A DNA stretch of 64,000 nt from Neobacillus niacini (GCF_030817595.1 NZ_JAUSZN010000001.1:1248001-1312000), one strand, 5' to 3'; numbered from the stretch's first letter, positions 8,498 to 16,535 are shown. Numbers and translations: made by a program. Notes: generated from the letters alone by a model not told the origin.

Positions 8498-9181
8498 ATG
8501 ACACAAAAAGTAGTAAAAAGACAAGAAATTCTTGATGCGTTTAATTTTAGACGTGCTATAAAAACTTTTGATCAAACAAAAAATATTACAGAGGAAGACT
8601 TCAATGTAATCTTAGAAGCAGCCCGACTTTCGCCAAGCTCATGTGGTCTTGAGCCTTGGAAATTCCTGATTGTCCAAAATCAGGAATTCAGAGAAAAGTT
8701 AAGAGAAATTTCTCCAGGTGCACAAGGTCATCTTTCAACTGCGAGCCATTTCGTTATCATTCTTTCAAGAACAAGCAAGGATACAAGGTACGACTCAGAA
8801 TATGTAAAAAATCAAGTGCTTAATATTACGGGTTTCCCAGCTGAAATCTCTGATCAAGTAATAGAGAGTATAAGGGATTTCCAAGTAAACCAACTAAACG
8901 TGTTAGAAAGTGAGCAAAAAGCGTTGGATTGGACTAAAAGACAAACTTTTCTTCCCTTTGCCAATATGATGACTGTAGCAGCGTTACTTGGAATTGACTC
9001 TTGTCCAATAGAAGGGTTTTATATAGATAAGGTAGAAAAACTCCTTGCGGAAGAAAACTTACTAGAGGATGGTTACTTAGCTGTTTCGGCTATGGTCGCA
9101 TTTGGATACCGAACAATTGACTCTAAATTATTCCCTAGAGGAAGAAGAGACATGAAGGATATTGTGCATTGGATTAATTAA
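8498..9181 (+). CDS. Nitroreductase-family NAD(P)H oxidoreductase
   Basis: This FMN-dependent nitroreductase-like protein reduces nitro compounds or quinones with NAD(P)H. Visible family features are the FMN-phosphate-binding start FNFRRAIKTFD (residues about 12-22), ARLSPSSCGLEPWKFLIVQN and the C-terminal VSAMVAFGYR. I placed the start at ATG 8498 behind GGAAG, giving 227 residues, the usual length. The open frame extends 32 codons further upstream but lacks family sequence. It is likely derepressed by the divergent TetR protein and is followed by a clear terminator. Confidence 0.9.
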   Translation: MTQKVVKRQEILDAFNFRRAIKTFDQTKNITEEDFNVILEAARLSPSSCGLEPWKFLIVQNQEFREKLREISPGAQGHLSTASHFVIILSRTSKDTRYDSEYVKNQVLNITGFPAEISDQVIESIRDFQVNQLNVLESEQKALDWTKRQTFLPFANMMTVAALLGIDSCPIEGFYIDKVEKLLAEENLLEDGYLAVSAMVAFGYRTIDSKLFPRGRRDMKDIVHWIN

Positions 9182-9313
9182 TGATTTCAGACAGGTTGGA
9201 ATGAAAATTTTATAAAAATAAAAGATGTTATTTTTAATGATCATTAAAACTGATGTATAACTTGAAGATTCTTATCTGTGTTTGTATAAATTTTATTGTC
9301 TGTAGACATTTTG

Positions 9314-9346
9314 AGAACTGTAGAAATTAATCTACAGTTCTTTTCG
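9314..9346 (+). terminator. Rho-independent terminator of the nitroreductase gene
   Basis: AGAACTGTAGA pairs perfectly with TCTACAGTTCT (9331-9341) around AATTAA, followed by TTTTCG. It is an 11-bp stem with a short T run. Confidence 0.85.
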
Positions 9347-9350
9347 TTCT

Positions 9351-9452
9351 TTAACTAAATGGCCCGATTGTTAAACAAAGATAAAACATTGTACTTAAAC
9401 TAACCTCCCTGTTACTTTAAGTGTCAGTTACTTTAAGTGTAATACTTCACAA
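9351..9452 (+). repeat. P1-P2 dispersed repeat with a doubled P2 tail
   Basis: A P1-like half (TTAACTAAATGGCCCGATTG) is followed by TACTTAAACTAACCTCC and GTTACTTTAAGTG. The GTTACTTTAAGTGT unit is then repeated and ends with ATACTTCACAA. The inner part reads almost the same on both strands, so this copy looks like two P2 units fused. Confidence 0.65.
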
Positions 9453-9481
9453 TTTTTTTAGCCCCCTCCAATCTGTTATGC

Positions 9482-9562
9482 GTTGTAGCTAAGAAAATAG
9501 ATCAAGGGCCAAATAATTTAATTCTTTGTAATGATTGTAGTGAAAACTTAAAACAACGATGA
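9482..9562 (+). pseudogene. Remnant of a zinc-ribbon-like protein
   Basis: Starting just after the TTCACAA edge of the repeat, the frame encodes VVAKKIDQGPNNLILCNDCS and then ENLKQR before a TGA. The frame stays protein-like after the stop (QALEHKYEKIENQLL). No start codon remains. It looks like a gene cut at the repeat boundary. Confidence 0.35.
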
Positions 9563-9623
9563 CAAGCATTGGAGCATAAATATGAAAAAATAGAAAATCA
9601 ACTTTTAATTGAAGGAGGTTTTT

Positions 9624-9830
9624 ATGATGGGTATTTTAACGAAAATCATCCGTAAATTAAAAGGTCACGTCTATGAAGAATCAAACCAGAGACCCGATGG
9701 ATGGGGATATATTGCAACTTGGTTTATATGTGACCGATGTGGTCATGAAAAAGTATTCACTGAGAGGATGAAGTTTAATTTATGTCATCAAGTACCGGTG
9801 TCTCCTACGGTAATAGGACAGGTTGGTTAG
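9624..9830 (+). CDS. Small zinc-ribbon protein, unknown function
   Basis: The 68-residue protein has a basic amphipathic start (GILTKIIRKLKGHVYEE) and a possible metal site: Cys-X2-Cys in FICDRCGHEK with a later Cys-His pair (NLCHQ). I chose ATG 9624 because AAGGAGG is at 9612-9618; a TTG at 9609 is in frame but lies inside that ribosome site. Its last codons form the left arm of its own terminator. It may bind nucleic acid, but no family was recognised. Confidence 0.6.
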   Translation: MMGILTKIIRKLKGHVYEESNQRPDGWGYIATWFICDRCGHEKVFTERMKFNLCHQVPVSPTVIGQVG

Positions 9831-9851
9831 TTTAATCTGTCCTTCTTTTTT
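9816..9851 (+). terminator. Terminator overlapping the end of the zinc-ribbon gene
   Basis: GGACAG at 9816-9821 pairs with CTGTCC at 9837-9842, followed by TTCTTTTTTT. The left arm is part of the coding sequence. Confidence 0.75.
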
Positions 9852-9860
9852 TCATCCCTT

Positions 9861-9920
9861 TTTCAATTAACCTGCGCGTTACTTGAAAAGAAAAAAGCAT
9901 TACTGTTTGTTCAGTAATGC
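9861..9920 (+). repeat. P1 plus hairpin of the dispersed repeat
   Basis: TTTCAATTAACCTGCGCGTTACTTGAAAAG is a P1 copy. It is followed by GCATTACTG pairing with CAGTAATGC (9897-9920). P2 is absent. Confidence 0.65.
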
Positions 9921-9942
9921 TACTATTGAAGTTCAAGAATTT

Positions 9943-10074
9943 TTAGTCATATGTAGCCCAGGTGAGACCTTCGGGTACATTTTTGTCATCTTTACGAAAT
10001 ACCTCCCCTAACCAAAATTTAGGGTTACGATCCATGAATAAGAAAGTTCCGGACTTGTTAAAGGGGAAACGTTC
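9943..10074 (-). pseudogene. C-terminal fragment of an unknown protein
   Basis: Downstream of the chitinase, the same strand encodes FLFMDRNPKFWLGEVFRKDD and ends ...TWATYD at a TAA (9943-9945). It has no start codon and is out of frame with the chitinase stop. It looks like the end of a lost gene. No family recognised. Confidence 0.3.
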
Positions 10075-10075
10075 T

Positions 10076-11872
10076 TTATTTCAAGTCATTATAAATCTTC
10101 GACACTAACACTCTATTGGGATCTTGGCTAAGTTCCCACATCATCGCACCACCCAGACCATTTGCCTTGATAAAGGAAGTTTTATATCCCATTGATTCAG
10201 TATCATCGTAACTGATAAATTGAGATCCATTAAACAGCCATGGAACTTTGGAATCTGGTTCCCAGTATCGGATGAATCCATTTTTGTTTACATAGTTCGC
10301 TTCTAAATTCGCATAACTGATAGCAGATCCCCCGCCCGTGAAGGACTGGTATAGCCCGTTATTACTATTCGTTACCTGGTTGTAGGCTCTGCCGTAGAAG
10401 GGAACTCCCATGATGAGTTTATTCGCAGGTACCCCTTTATTGAGATAAAGGTTGATTGTATCTTGAACACTCCACTCCCAAGAGAAGCCAGACTCGGGAT
10501 CACGGTACAAAGGTGCATTCATCCCTGTCATACTCTCCCAGGATCCGTGAATATCGTAGGTCATTAATTGAATGTAATCCACATACTGATGAATTAAGTT
10601 TAGTTCTGTATTTGCAGCATAAGAGCTGCCTGCTCCAGCAGCAATTGTTAGCAAATACGTCTTCCCGTCCCGTGCACTTTGAGCGTCCAATGTTTCTCTT
10701 ATTTTTTTCAATAAAAGTGTAAAGTTTTGTTTATCCTCAGGTCGGTTGAAATTGTCTGCCTCTCCCCCACCTACTGGATACTCCCAATCCAAATCAACAC
10801 CATCAAAGCCATATTTCAATAGGAATTGCAGGCAACTTTCAGCAAAGATTGTCCTCGATTGCTTTGTCAAGGCTACATCCGAGAACTTTTCCGACCAAGT
10901 CCAGCCGCCAACAGAAATTAGTGTTTTCAAGTGTGGATATTGCTGTTTCAACTTGGTGAATTGATAAAAATTCCCCTTGTAAGGCTGATCAGCGGTATCA
11001 CCTGGAAATGGTTTTTCCACATCTGCCCATGAGTCCCCTAATGCAATTTTTCCATCTGAAGAGATGTTTGCAAATGCATAGTTAATATGGGTAAGTTTAC
11101 TGGCATCAATATCGGCTGGATGAAAGTTTGAATAAGTGGACCAGCCAGTATAATATCCGACTCGTTTATAGGCAGTCGGTTCAGGGGAAACCGTATTCTT
11201 CACCAAGACGGTCTTTGAAACCTGCGCTGTTTGATTGGCCGTATCGTACACAATCACCATTAACGTTTGGCTTCCATCCGGCACCCATGGATCTGTAGCC
11301 CAATTCACACTATATGGCGCCGACGTTCGCGTTCCAATTAGATATCCGCCATTATTGCTGTAAAACTCAACCTTGCTAATTCCTTTATCATCAGTTGCAC
11401 TTACAGATAATGTAACCATTCCACCTATAGTTTGACCATCACTTGCAATAGGAGAAACCTGAAAATTGCTTACTTGCGGAGGCGTGTCAACTACCGGCGC
11501 GGAAGTGGTAACATTGATCGTATTACTAGCTGCAGAAACATTTCCACTAGCATCCCGAGCTTTTATGTAGAAGCTATAAGAAGTATTAGAACTTAAATTC
11601 CCCACTGTATAAGAGGTTGAGGCAGTATTCCCGATATAGCTATTATTCTTGTAAACGTCATAACCTTTAACTCCACTATCATCCGTAGAGCTCGTCCAAG
11701 TTAATGAGACAGTGGAAGAAGTTATTCCTGCTGACCTTAAATTAGTTGGTGCAGTTGGTGAAGTTCGATCCTTTTTAGCAGCTTCTGCAAGAGTGAGATT
11801 ACTGGTAAGGCTGATAAACACTAAAAAGAAAACAATAAAGATTTTAAAACAGTTTTGTAATCGTGGTTTCAT
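10076..11872 (-). CDS. Secreted chitinase, glycoside hydrolase family 18
   Basis: This enzyme cleaves chitin outside the cell. The 598 residues comprise a Sec signal peptide (about 1-32), a fibronectin type III domain (about 38-125), an Ig-like domain (about 130-226) and the GH18 barrel (about 235-598). The barrel has the substrate-site motif LISVGGW (318-324) and the catalytic signature DGVDLDWEYP, with the acid Glu at 364. The C-terminal part keeps YIQLMTYDIHG, MGVPFYGRAY and GGAMMWELSQD. GGAGAGG lies 11 bases before the ATG. There is no operon partner. A 12-bp hairpin in the leader touches the ribosome site. Confidence 0.95.
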   Translation of the reverse strand: MKPRLQNCFKIFIVFFLVFISLTSNLTLAEAAKKDRTSPTAPTNLRSAGITSSTVSLTWTSSTDDSGVKGYDVYKNNSYIGNTASTSYTVGNLSSNTSYSFYIKARDASGNVSAASNTINVTTSAPVVDTPPQVSNFQVSPIASDGQTIGGMVTLSVSATDDKGISKVEFYSNNGGYLIGTRTSAPYSVNWATDPWVPDGSQTLMVIVYDTANQTAQVSKTVLVKNTVSPEPTAYKRVGYYTGWSTYSNFHPADIDASKLTHINYAFANISSDGKIALGDSWADVEKPFPGDTADQPYKGNFYQFTKLKQQYPHLKTLISVGGWTWSEKFSDVALTKQSRTIFAESCLQFLLKYGFDGVDLDWEYPVGGGEADNFNRPEDKQNFTLLLKKIRETLDAQSARDGKTYLLTIAAGAGSSYAANTELNLIHQYVDYIQLMTYDIHGSWESMTGMNAPLYRDPESGFSWEWSVQDTINLYLNKGVPANKLIMGVPFYGRAYNQVTNSNNGLYQSFTGGGSAISYANLEANYVNKNGFIRYWEPDSKVPWLFNGSQFISYDDTESMGYKTSFIKANGLGGAMMWELSQDPNRVLVSKIYNDLK

Positions 11873-11888
11873 GGCAATGCCTGCCTCT

Positions 11889-11929
11889 CCTATTAAAATA
11901 GCAAACTATGTTAACTTTATTTTAATAGG
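11889..11929 (-). promoter_or_regulatory. Inverted repeat in the chitinase leader
   Basis: CCTATTAAAATA at 11889-11900 is perfectly complementary to TATTTTAATAGG at 11918-11929. On the minus strand the second arm ends in the GG that starts the GGAGAGG ribosome site. It could be an operator or an RNA hairpin that hides the ribosome site. Confidence 0.5.
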
Positions 11930-12060
11930 GGTCAAAGGGATTAAAATAGTGGAAAATAGTAGCAAATCTTAGCCTATTGCCAATAATGTATAGTGTTCAT
12001 CTTGATCGATATCCTCCGGGTTGATAACAATCTATACGCCTACATAAAGATAGATACATA

Positions 12061-12442
12061 CTACGAATTTCCTATTTCTAATTGAGCTTCGAAAATCATT
12101 GAGGTAGCTTCGTCCTCCTCAGGAAAAAGATGATCTATATCAGGTTTTTCTGGTTTAGACAGGTTATTATCCTCCCAGTTATTAAATGCGAGTTCCCTCG
12201 TTTCAGAATTGTAACGAATTATCTTGTGATGGTTGGTGAATCGTTCGATTGATGAATTTACCTCCTCGATCGAATAGCCCAAGTCAAAAGCAATTTGTTT
12301 TTTTGTAATCTTATAGCTGCCAAGGAGTGCTTTGAGAATTCGTAAGTAGATAAAGGTAAAAATATTTGTCCTCCGGTGTCATCTCTTCTAATACAAACGG
12401 ATTCCTCCAAAAATTTGTTGGTATCATTCTAAACGTTGCCAT
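12061..12442 (-). pseudogene. Frameshifted DnaD-like / phage replisome-organizer protein
   Basis: From ATG 12442 the frame encodes MATFRMIPTNFWRNPFVLEE, then MTPEDKYFYLYLL and a stop near 12320. The other frame then continues with KITKKQIAFDLGYSIEEVNS and RYNSETRELAFNNW to 12061. The two halves together resemble the N-terminal winged-helix of DnaD-like replication proteins of phages and Bacillus. A small indel near 12320 breaks it and the C-terminal domain is missing. Its closeness to iterons and another DNA-binding gene suggests old plasmid or phage replication material. Confidence 0.6.
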
Positions 12443-12669
12443 CTTCCATCACGAACCTTTCCTCATGTAAATTACTTTCACATGTTATATATGAAAAATA
12501 GCCGAATACGGACAGGGTGAATTTTATCTACATGTGAATATTTTGTGAAATGTATTAGTGTTGGAATGACCCCTTTGTTGATCTCTGGGAAACCTTGTGT
12601 GAAAAGATATGACGATAACGCAAGGATTTGGATTTTCCTCTATTTTTTTTAAAAGAACTTGTTGTTGTT

Positions 12670-12703
12670 TTTCTTTTTCTTTTTCTTTTTCTTTTTTCTT
12701 TTT
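12670..12703 (+). repeat. TTTTTC simple-sequence tract
   Basis: Six tandem TTTTTC-type units make a pure pyrimidine tract just left of the iteron array. It is prone to slippage and could melt or bend easily. No coding role is seen. Confidence 0.6.
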
Positions 12704-12707
12704 GCCT

Positions 12708-12795
12708 ACGTATCGTAAAAAATGAATTAACGAATCGTATAAAAATGAATAACGTATCGTGTAAAAATTAATCACGTATCGTATAACAATCGATC
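12708..12795 (+). repeat. Four tandem 22-bp iterons
   Basis: Units start at 12708, 12730, 12752 and 12774, each close to ACGTATCGTATAAAAATGAAT. The spacing is exactly 22 bp, two helical turns, so a protein would meet the same face each time. The core ACGTATCGT is nearly its own complement. It lies 176 bp upstream of the DNA-binding-type gene at 12971, as iterons do for replication initiators or autoregulated binding proteins. Confidence 0.8.
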
Positions 12796-12800
12796 GTACC

Positions 12801-12857
12801 GAGGGGACGGTTCTCACGGTCCTTTTTTCCAACCTTGTACCAGGAGAACCGTCCCTC
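12801..12857. repeat. GGGACGGTTCTC inverted repeat (REP-like)
   Basis: GAGGGGACGGTTCTC at 12801-12815 faces GAGAACCGTCCCTC at 12844-12857. Short GGGACGGTTCT palindromes of this kind recur in Bacillus genomes as REP-like units. Here it lies between the iterons and the HTH gene. Confidence 0.65.
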
Positions 12858-12970
12858 AGGACTCGGACTCCCTTTAACCGTTCACAATCCTGTAACAACT
12901 TCTTCTTTTTCACCATGTCCTTTTGCCCTCCTGATTTATATATAGAGGGTAGAAAGGCTGGTGCATTTTT

Positions 12971-13813
12971 ATGAATTTGAAATCAGGCAGAATTGAAGGG
13001 TTTGAAGGGTATTCTCAGTTTAAGAGTGTGAAGGAGTTTAATACGCATATCGAGATGTGGTTAGCGGTAAAGAAGCAGGAGTTTTCAAAGGGTGAGCTCG
13101 TCGGATTAAAACGTCTTGTTCGTTTTTCTGCAAAGGTACCTGGGGTTTGTAATGCCAAAATTGGGACTGTGCTAAAAGCCATTAATGAAGAGTATCAAGG
13201 TAATGGAATTTCCCGCTCTACTTTTAAAAGGATGATCATCAAAGCCAAAGATTTAGGAATCCTCAGCATCTATGAAACAGAACGAAAAAATGGTTCACAG
13301 TCTAGTAACCTGTATAGCTTTAATCGTTTCCCACAGAGTGAACCACCCAAGACGAAAAAATTGGACCACCCTAAAGAAACTACTAATCTTTTAAAAACAA
13401 ATAATCAAAAGATTACTAAACGTAACGAAGCGCCGATTGAACTTGATCACACTTTTGTTAGTGAAAAAGTTCCTCAAGCTTTTGTTCAAGCCGTAAAATA
13501 CTTCTTTGCTGATGCTAAAACGATTGAAGAATACTGGCATATGGTCCAAATCGCTGCGTTTCGCTTTGAATACGATCAACATACAGACGACATTCTTAGT
13601 ATTGCAGTTCAGTCCTTTAAGCAGTTGATCCGTAAACTGAAATCTACTAAATCCGTAGTAAAACCAATTGCCTTCTTTTATGGAATTGTAACCAACAAAT
13701 TTAAAGAACTGATTCTCAATCAAGTAACGGAAGTGAGTGAAAGTAAGCCTGTCCGCTATGTGCTCGAAACAGGCGAAGTCATGTACTATGATTGGCTGCA
13801 CAGTCAATCATGA
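12971..13813 (+). CDS. Winged-helix-type DNA-binding protein, possible replication or regulatory protein
   Basis: The 280-residue protein has a basic N-terminal region with a recognisable helix-turn-helix (NGISRSTFKRMIIKAKDLGI, about residues 76-95) in a winged-helix context, resembling DNA-binding domains of plasmid or phage replication proteins. A Lys/Asn/Thr-rich linker (about 120-150) leads to a helical C-terminal domain. I recall similar chromosomal 'cytosolic' or HTH proteins in Bacillus without known function. The four 22-bp iterons upstream are its most likely binding sites. A weak GAGGG lies upstream. Initiator versus regulator cannot be decided here. Confidence 0.6.
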   Translation: MNLKSGRIEGFEGYSQFKSVKEFNTHIEMWLAVKKQEFSKGELVGLKRLVRFSAKVPGVCNAKIGTVLKAINEEYQGNGISRSTFKRMIIKAKDLGILSIYETERKNGSQSSNLYSFNRFPQSEPPKTKKLDHPKETTNLLKTNNQKITKRNEAPIELDHTFVSEKVPQAFVQAVKYFFADAKTIEEYWHMVQIAAFRFEYDQHTDDILSIAVQSFKQLIRKLKSTKSVVKPIAFFYGIVTNKFKELILNQVTEVSESKPVRYVLETGEVMYYDWLHSQS

Positions 13814-13941
13814 CAACATGAATGTTTAACACAGCCTAATAAGTAGAAACGATGGGCAATAACGTTGTTTTGAAGGTTTATGTAAATTTACGCTGGGTTA
13901 TGAATAATATAATATACCCCCTTTAAGGAGCGTTTGGGAAT

Positions 13942-14610
13942 ATGACTATTCGTGGAGAAGACCTTCTTATTTCAGGAACATGGTTACTTGTTGTTGGTTC
14001 ACTTATTGATACAATCGGGCAGACCCAGCAAACTTTCACCCACAGTGATCTGGGGAAAGATTTAATCATAAAAGGAAATGGGATAGAAGCTTGCGGAAAT
14101 TCGTTGCAAGCGATTGGGAGAACTAAATTGTTAACATCGGAGAGGGAGCTACCGCAAATATATACCATCTTCGGTAATTGGATTGAGGCGGCTGGTAATA
14201 CTACAAATTCAGTCGGAGTAAGCATTGACATGAATGGCGCTGAGGGAGAGGGAATCAAATTAGATACCCTTGGCAGTGGAGTCCAAGGTCTTGGTGCAGC
14301 TTTTGAAGCAATTGGCGCAGCTCTTGAAGAGGATTCATCCTATAGGACCCTTGCTATTACAGGAAATAGCTTTGTTTCTTTAGGCTCTTTTTTAGGAGCG
14401 ATCGGTAACATTTATGTTATAAATGAAAAAAATGAAATAGGAGACCAAATTCTTTTAGTTAGTAGCTTGATTCAATTTATTGGTGCAGTGCTATTAATTA
14501 ATGCCATTACCCAAGAAGTTGAATACATGGAACACGGGGAAAATCTAAAAAATGGAAACGGCGATTCTTATCCCTATTCTTATAATAATTATTCCCTCAC
14601 TAAACCTTAA
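13942..14610 (+). CDS. Repetitive Gly-rich protein, DUF6944-like
   Basis: The 222 residues are built from degenerate repeats of about 35-40 residues, each with a core like GNxIxAxGNxxxAIG: KGNGIEACGNSLQAIG, FGNWIEAAGNTTNSVG, LGSGVQGLGAAFEAIG, TGNSFVSLGSFLGAIG. The last repeat becomes hydrophobic (LLVSSLIQFIGAVLLINAI) and may be a membrane anchor. The tail is polar and Tyr-rich. It resembles the DUF6944 repetitive proteins of Bacillus, whose role is unknown. The start is supported by AAGGAGCG. It is monocistronic. Confidence 0.7.
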   Translation: MTIRGEDLLISGTWLLVVGSLIDTIGQTQQTFTHSDLGKDLIIKGNGIEACGNSLQAIGRTKLLTSERELPQIYTIFGNWIEAAGNTTNSVGVSIDMNGAEGEGIKLDTLGSGVQGLGAAFEAIGAALEEDSSYRTLAITGNSFVSLGSFLGAIGNIYVINEKNEIGDQILLVSSLIQFIGAVLLINAITQEVEYMEHGENLKNGNGDSYPYSYNNYSLTKP

Positions 14611-14715
14611 TCGAGGTATACCCACTCCAAAATATGGTTGTCGTTTCTTTCTTTTACTCTTTTATATTTTTCAACGATGTTTTCAGAAGAAATGATTACC
14701 ATGATTTCCTTCTTC

Positions 14716-14867
14716 ATCACCTTTTACTCTTTTGTTTATTTAAGGTAATACCCAGACTAAAAAACTGTTCACAAATTACTTCATTTCCGACATCAAAAAA
14801 TTCACAAGAGGCAGGATGATCATAGGGGTGATTGTCTCCCCTCCGTATAAATCGAAACAAAATCCAT
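14716..14867 (-). pseudogene. N-terminal fragment of a DUF3291-type gene
   Basis: From ATG 14865-14867 the minus strand reads MDFVSIYTEGR and then, after a slip near 14825, HPYDHPAS and EFFDVGNEVI. This matches the first 35 residues of the intact gene at 24250-24717 (MAFISIYTVGR...HPYDHPASRGFFEAGYEV). The remainder is missing. A dispersed repeat begins about 10 bases upstream of its start codon. Confidence 0.65.
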
Positions 14868-14875
14868 ACAATCAC

Positions 14876-14994
14876 TCGTTTAAGGTTTGTTTGTAATTCT
14901 AATTCACTTAAAACAGAAAATATCCTTCTTCAACAAACATGCACCGTTTGTACAACAAGAATAATGGTTATTTTATGCACATTTCTTCACAAAC
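14876..14994 (+). repeat. Dispersed repeat, long form with 5' extension
   Basis: Before P1 this copy has about 45 extra bases (TAAGGTTTGTTTG, TTCTAATTCACTTAAAACAG, AAAATATCC) that recur at 32237-32283 with only a few changes. P1 (TTCTTCAACAAACATGCACC, GTTTGTACAACAAG) and a reduced P2 tail ending TTTCTTCACAA follow. Confidence 0.75.
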
Positions 14995-15034
14995 TTGTTC
15001 GGAATTATGTTGTCTCATAACAATAGCCACTAGT

Positions 15035-15115
15035 ATGTCGGCAGCCTTATTTTTAGCAACTTCTGTATTTTTCTATTCCACACAGTATGGTGAACCAATT
15101 AGAATCAAAGAATAG
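15035..15115 (+). pseudogene. C-terminal end of a lost membrane protein
   Basis: The frame encodes MSAALFLATSVFFYSTQYGE and then PIRIKE before TAG. It is open back towards the TTCACAA edge of the preceding repeat and has no ribosome site. It looks like a gene tail left after truncation at the repeat. From 15116 to 15352 nothing else was recognised. Confidence 0.35.
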
Positions 15116-15352
15116 CTAAGCCTTGTGACCCGAAGTAAGGAGAGTTAGTCCATGCATCAACCTGCAACTTTACTAGACTACCATCAACTTGGATATTTAA
15201 ACACTGACACTGTACCCTGACTTCCGTTAAGGGAGTAAAAAAGCCGTCCATCTTTACTCACTCAAACATCTATCCGGAGAATAATTTTACATAAACAAAA
15301 ATTGAATTAATCAATTCTAACGGTAAAAACTATATATAAAGGAGGATAATTA

Positions 15353-15835
15353 ATGAAAAACAAAGCAGAGAAAACTATCGAAATTTCATCCTGGATAATT
15401 GTGTCATTATTATTAATAAAATTTACACCAAAAAATAAAATTCGTGAATCACTAGTTGTATTTTTATTTAAACAAGTACTAACATGGATTTTTGGATTAC
15501 TTGTGGTAGAAAAAAACTTAATTTCCTATCCATATCGCTTATTTTTCAAAAAAGCAAATAAAGCTTCTTTTTCATTTGAATACTTTATATATCCTGGACT
15601 GTGCGCTTTTTTTAGTTTGTACTATCCAAAAAATAGATCTAACCTTTTAAAAGCCCTGCATTGCTTTATTAGTACTTCTGTAATAGTCATCTTTGAAATA
15701 ATTGCAGTGAAATATACAAAATTAATTAAATATAAAAAATGGACTTGGTATTGGAGTTTTATAACAATCTGGATAACTGATTACTTAACACAAGCTTTTC
15801 ACAACTGGTTTTTTAAAACTAAATTTTATGAATAA
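15353..15835 (+). CDS. CBO0543-type membrane protein
   Basis: The 160-residue protein has four or five hydrophobic segments and the family-like pattern KIRESLVVFLFKQVLTWIFG, LISYPYRLFFKK, FEYFIYPGLCAFFSLYYP, and a C-terminal Trp-rich WTWYWSFITIWITDYLT. This is the layout of CBO0543 proteins, common in spore-forming Firmicutes and of unknown function. AAAGGAGG precedes the ATG. A terminator follows directly. A shorter relative lies convergently at 15917. Confidence 0.75.
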   Translation: MKNKAEKTIEISSWIIVSLLLIKFTPKNKIRESLVVFLFKQVLTWIFGLLVVEKNLISYPYRLFFKKANKASFSFEYFIYPGLCAFFSLYYPKNRSNLLKALHCFISTSVIVIFEIIAVKYTKLIKYKKWTWYWSFITIWITDYLTQAFHNWFFKTKFYE

Positions 15836-15862
15836 AAAGGGACAGTTAGACTGCCCCTTTTA
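15835..15862 (+). terminator. Terminator after the CBO0543-type gene
   Basis: AAAAGGGACAG pairs with CTGCCCCTTTT around TTAGA, with a T-rich end. It could serve both convergent genes. Confidence 0.75.
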
Positions 15863-15916
15863 TTAAGTTTAATGCACGATATCAGACAAGTGCTATAAAA
15901 GATAATGATGTTAGTT

Positions 15917-16111
15917 TTAAAAAATTCTAGGAAAAGGACGAACTGGGTATTCAACCCTTTTTTTAGCAACAACATAAGTATCAATTAGGGTTGCTAAAAC
16001 TCCTTTAGAGAAATAAACAACTAGAGTTTCCCTCATTTTTGATCCCCTGAATAGGAATGGAAAAGCAGCAAGACATAATACAATAAGTATGTTTAACAAC
16101 TTTTTTTCCAT
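15917..16111 (-). CDS. Short CBO0543-type membrane protein, probably truncated
   Basis: The 64 residues match only the first part of the neighbour at 15353: MRETLVVYFSKGVLATLIDTYV and VEYPVRPFPRIF align with IRESLVVFLFKQVLT and ISYPYRLFF. About 90 residues are missing at the C-terminus, so it is probably a broken duplicate. From 16112 to 16349 no gene was recognised. Confidence 0.5.
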   Translation of the reverse strand: MEKKLLNILIVLCLAAFPFLFRGSKMRETLVVYFSKGVLATLIDTYVVAKKRVEYPVRPFPRIF

Positions 16112-16349
16112 TTTTTATCCACAACATGAATAGTGATACTACTACAATTACCCAAAACTATTTATCAGTTGTTAGAATACCACTGTAATTTTTTTTAATT
16201 CCTATTTCCATTTTTAAATTGATATTTTGAGGGTTAAAATTTCCTAAACAAACTTAACATTACAACGGAATGAAAACCCATTTTCCTTAATCCGACAAAA
16301 AAATTTTCGATTATTTTTAGTCGGTAAAATACAAGGCAAGATGTAAAAC

Positions 16350-16535
16350 TTAGAATTGTAAATAAAAGCAAGGGTATGCAAAACAACTTATCAGGTTCCG
16401 CAACTCGCTCAGTTTAATATGATTTTCTCCCGAATACTCGCTTATTCGCAGGATTACATAACCATTGATATAGGAATAACAATCAATCAGCCTACAATTA
16501 TCCATGGAATTATTTACAACCCCAAAGTTATCCAC
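16350..16535 (-). CDS. Possible third small ORF of a coupled cluster
   Basis: A GTG overlaps the stop of the preceding ORF as TAGTG and opens 61 codons of plausible but unrecognised sequence (RLIDCYSYINGYVILRISEY). It may be real through coupling or may be the end of a decayed cluster. Confidence 0.3.
   Translation of the reverse strand: MDNFGVVNNSMDNCRLIDCYSYINGYVILRISEYSGENHIKLSELRNLISCFAYPCFYLQF

Noticed and set aside
12708..12795. CRISPR array
   Set aside because: The four units are contiguous with no spacers between them, and no cas genes are present. They are iterons.
12524..12916. Minus-strand ORF of 130 codons behind a good AGGAGGG site
   Set aside because: The frame is built from the REP-like palindrome, the iterons and the TTTTTC tract, and the product is low-complexity. 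It is explained by the repeats, although the ribosome-like site is noted.
13923..14258. Minus-strand ORF opposite the repetitive protein
   Set aside because: It is an antisense shadow created by the Gly/Ala-rich repeats, and the plus-strand gene has the ribosome site.
14634..15020. Two plus-strand ORFs after the repetitive protein
   Set aside because: One is antisense to the DUF3291 fragment, the other reads through a dispersed repeat.
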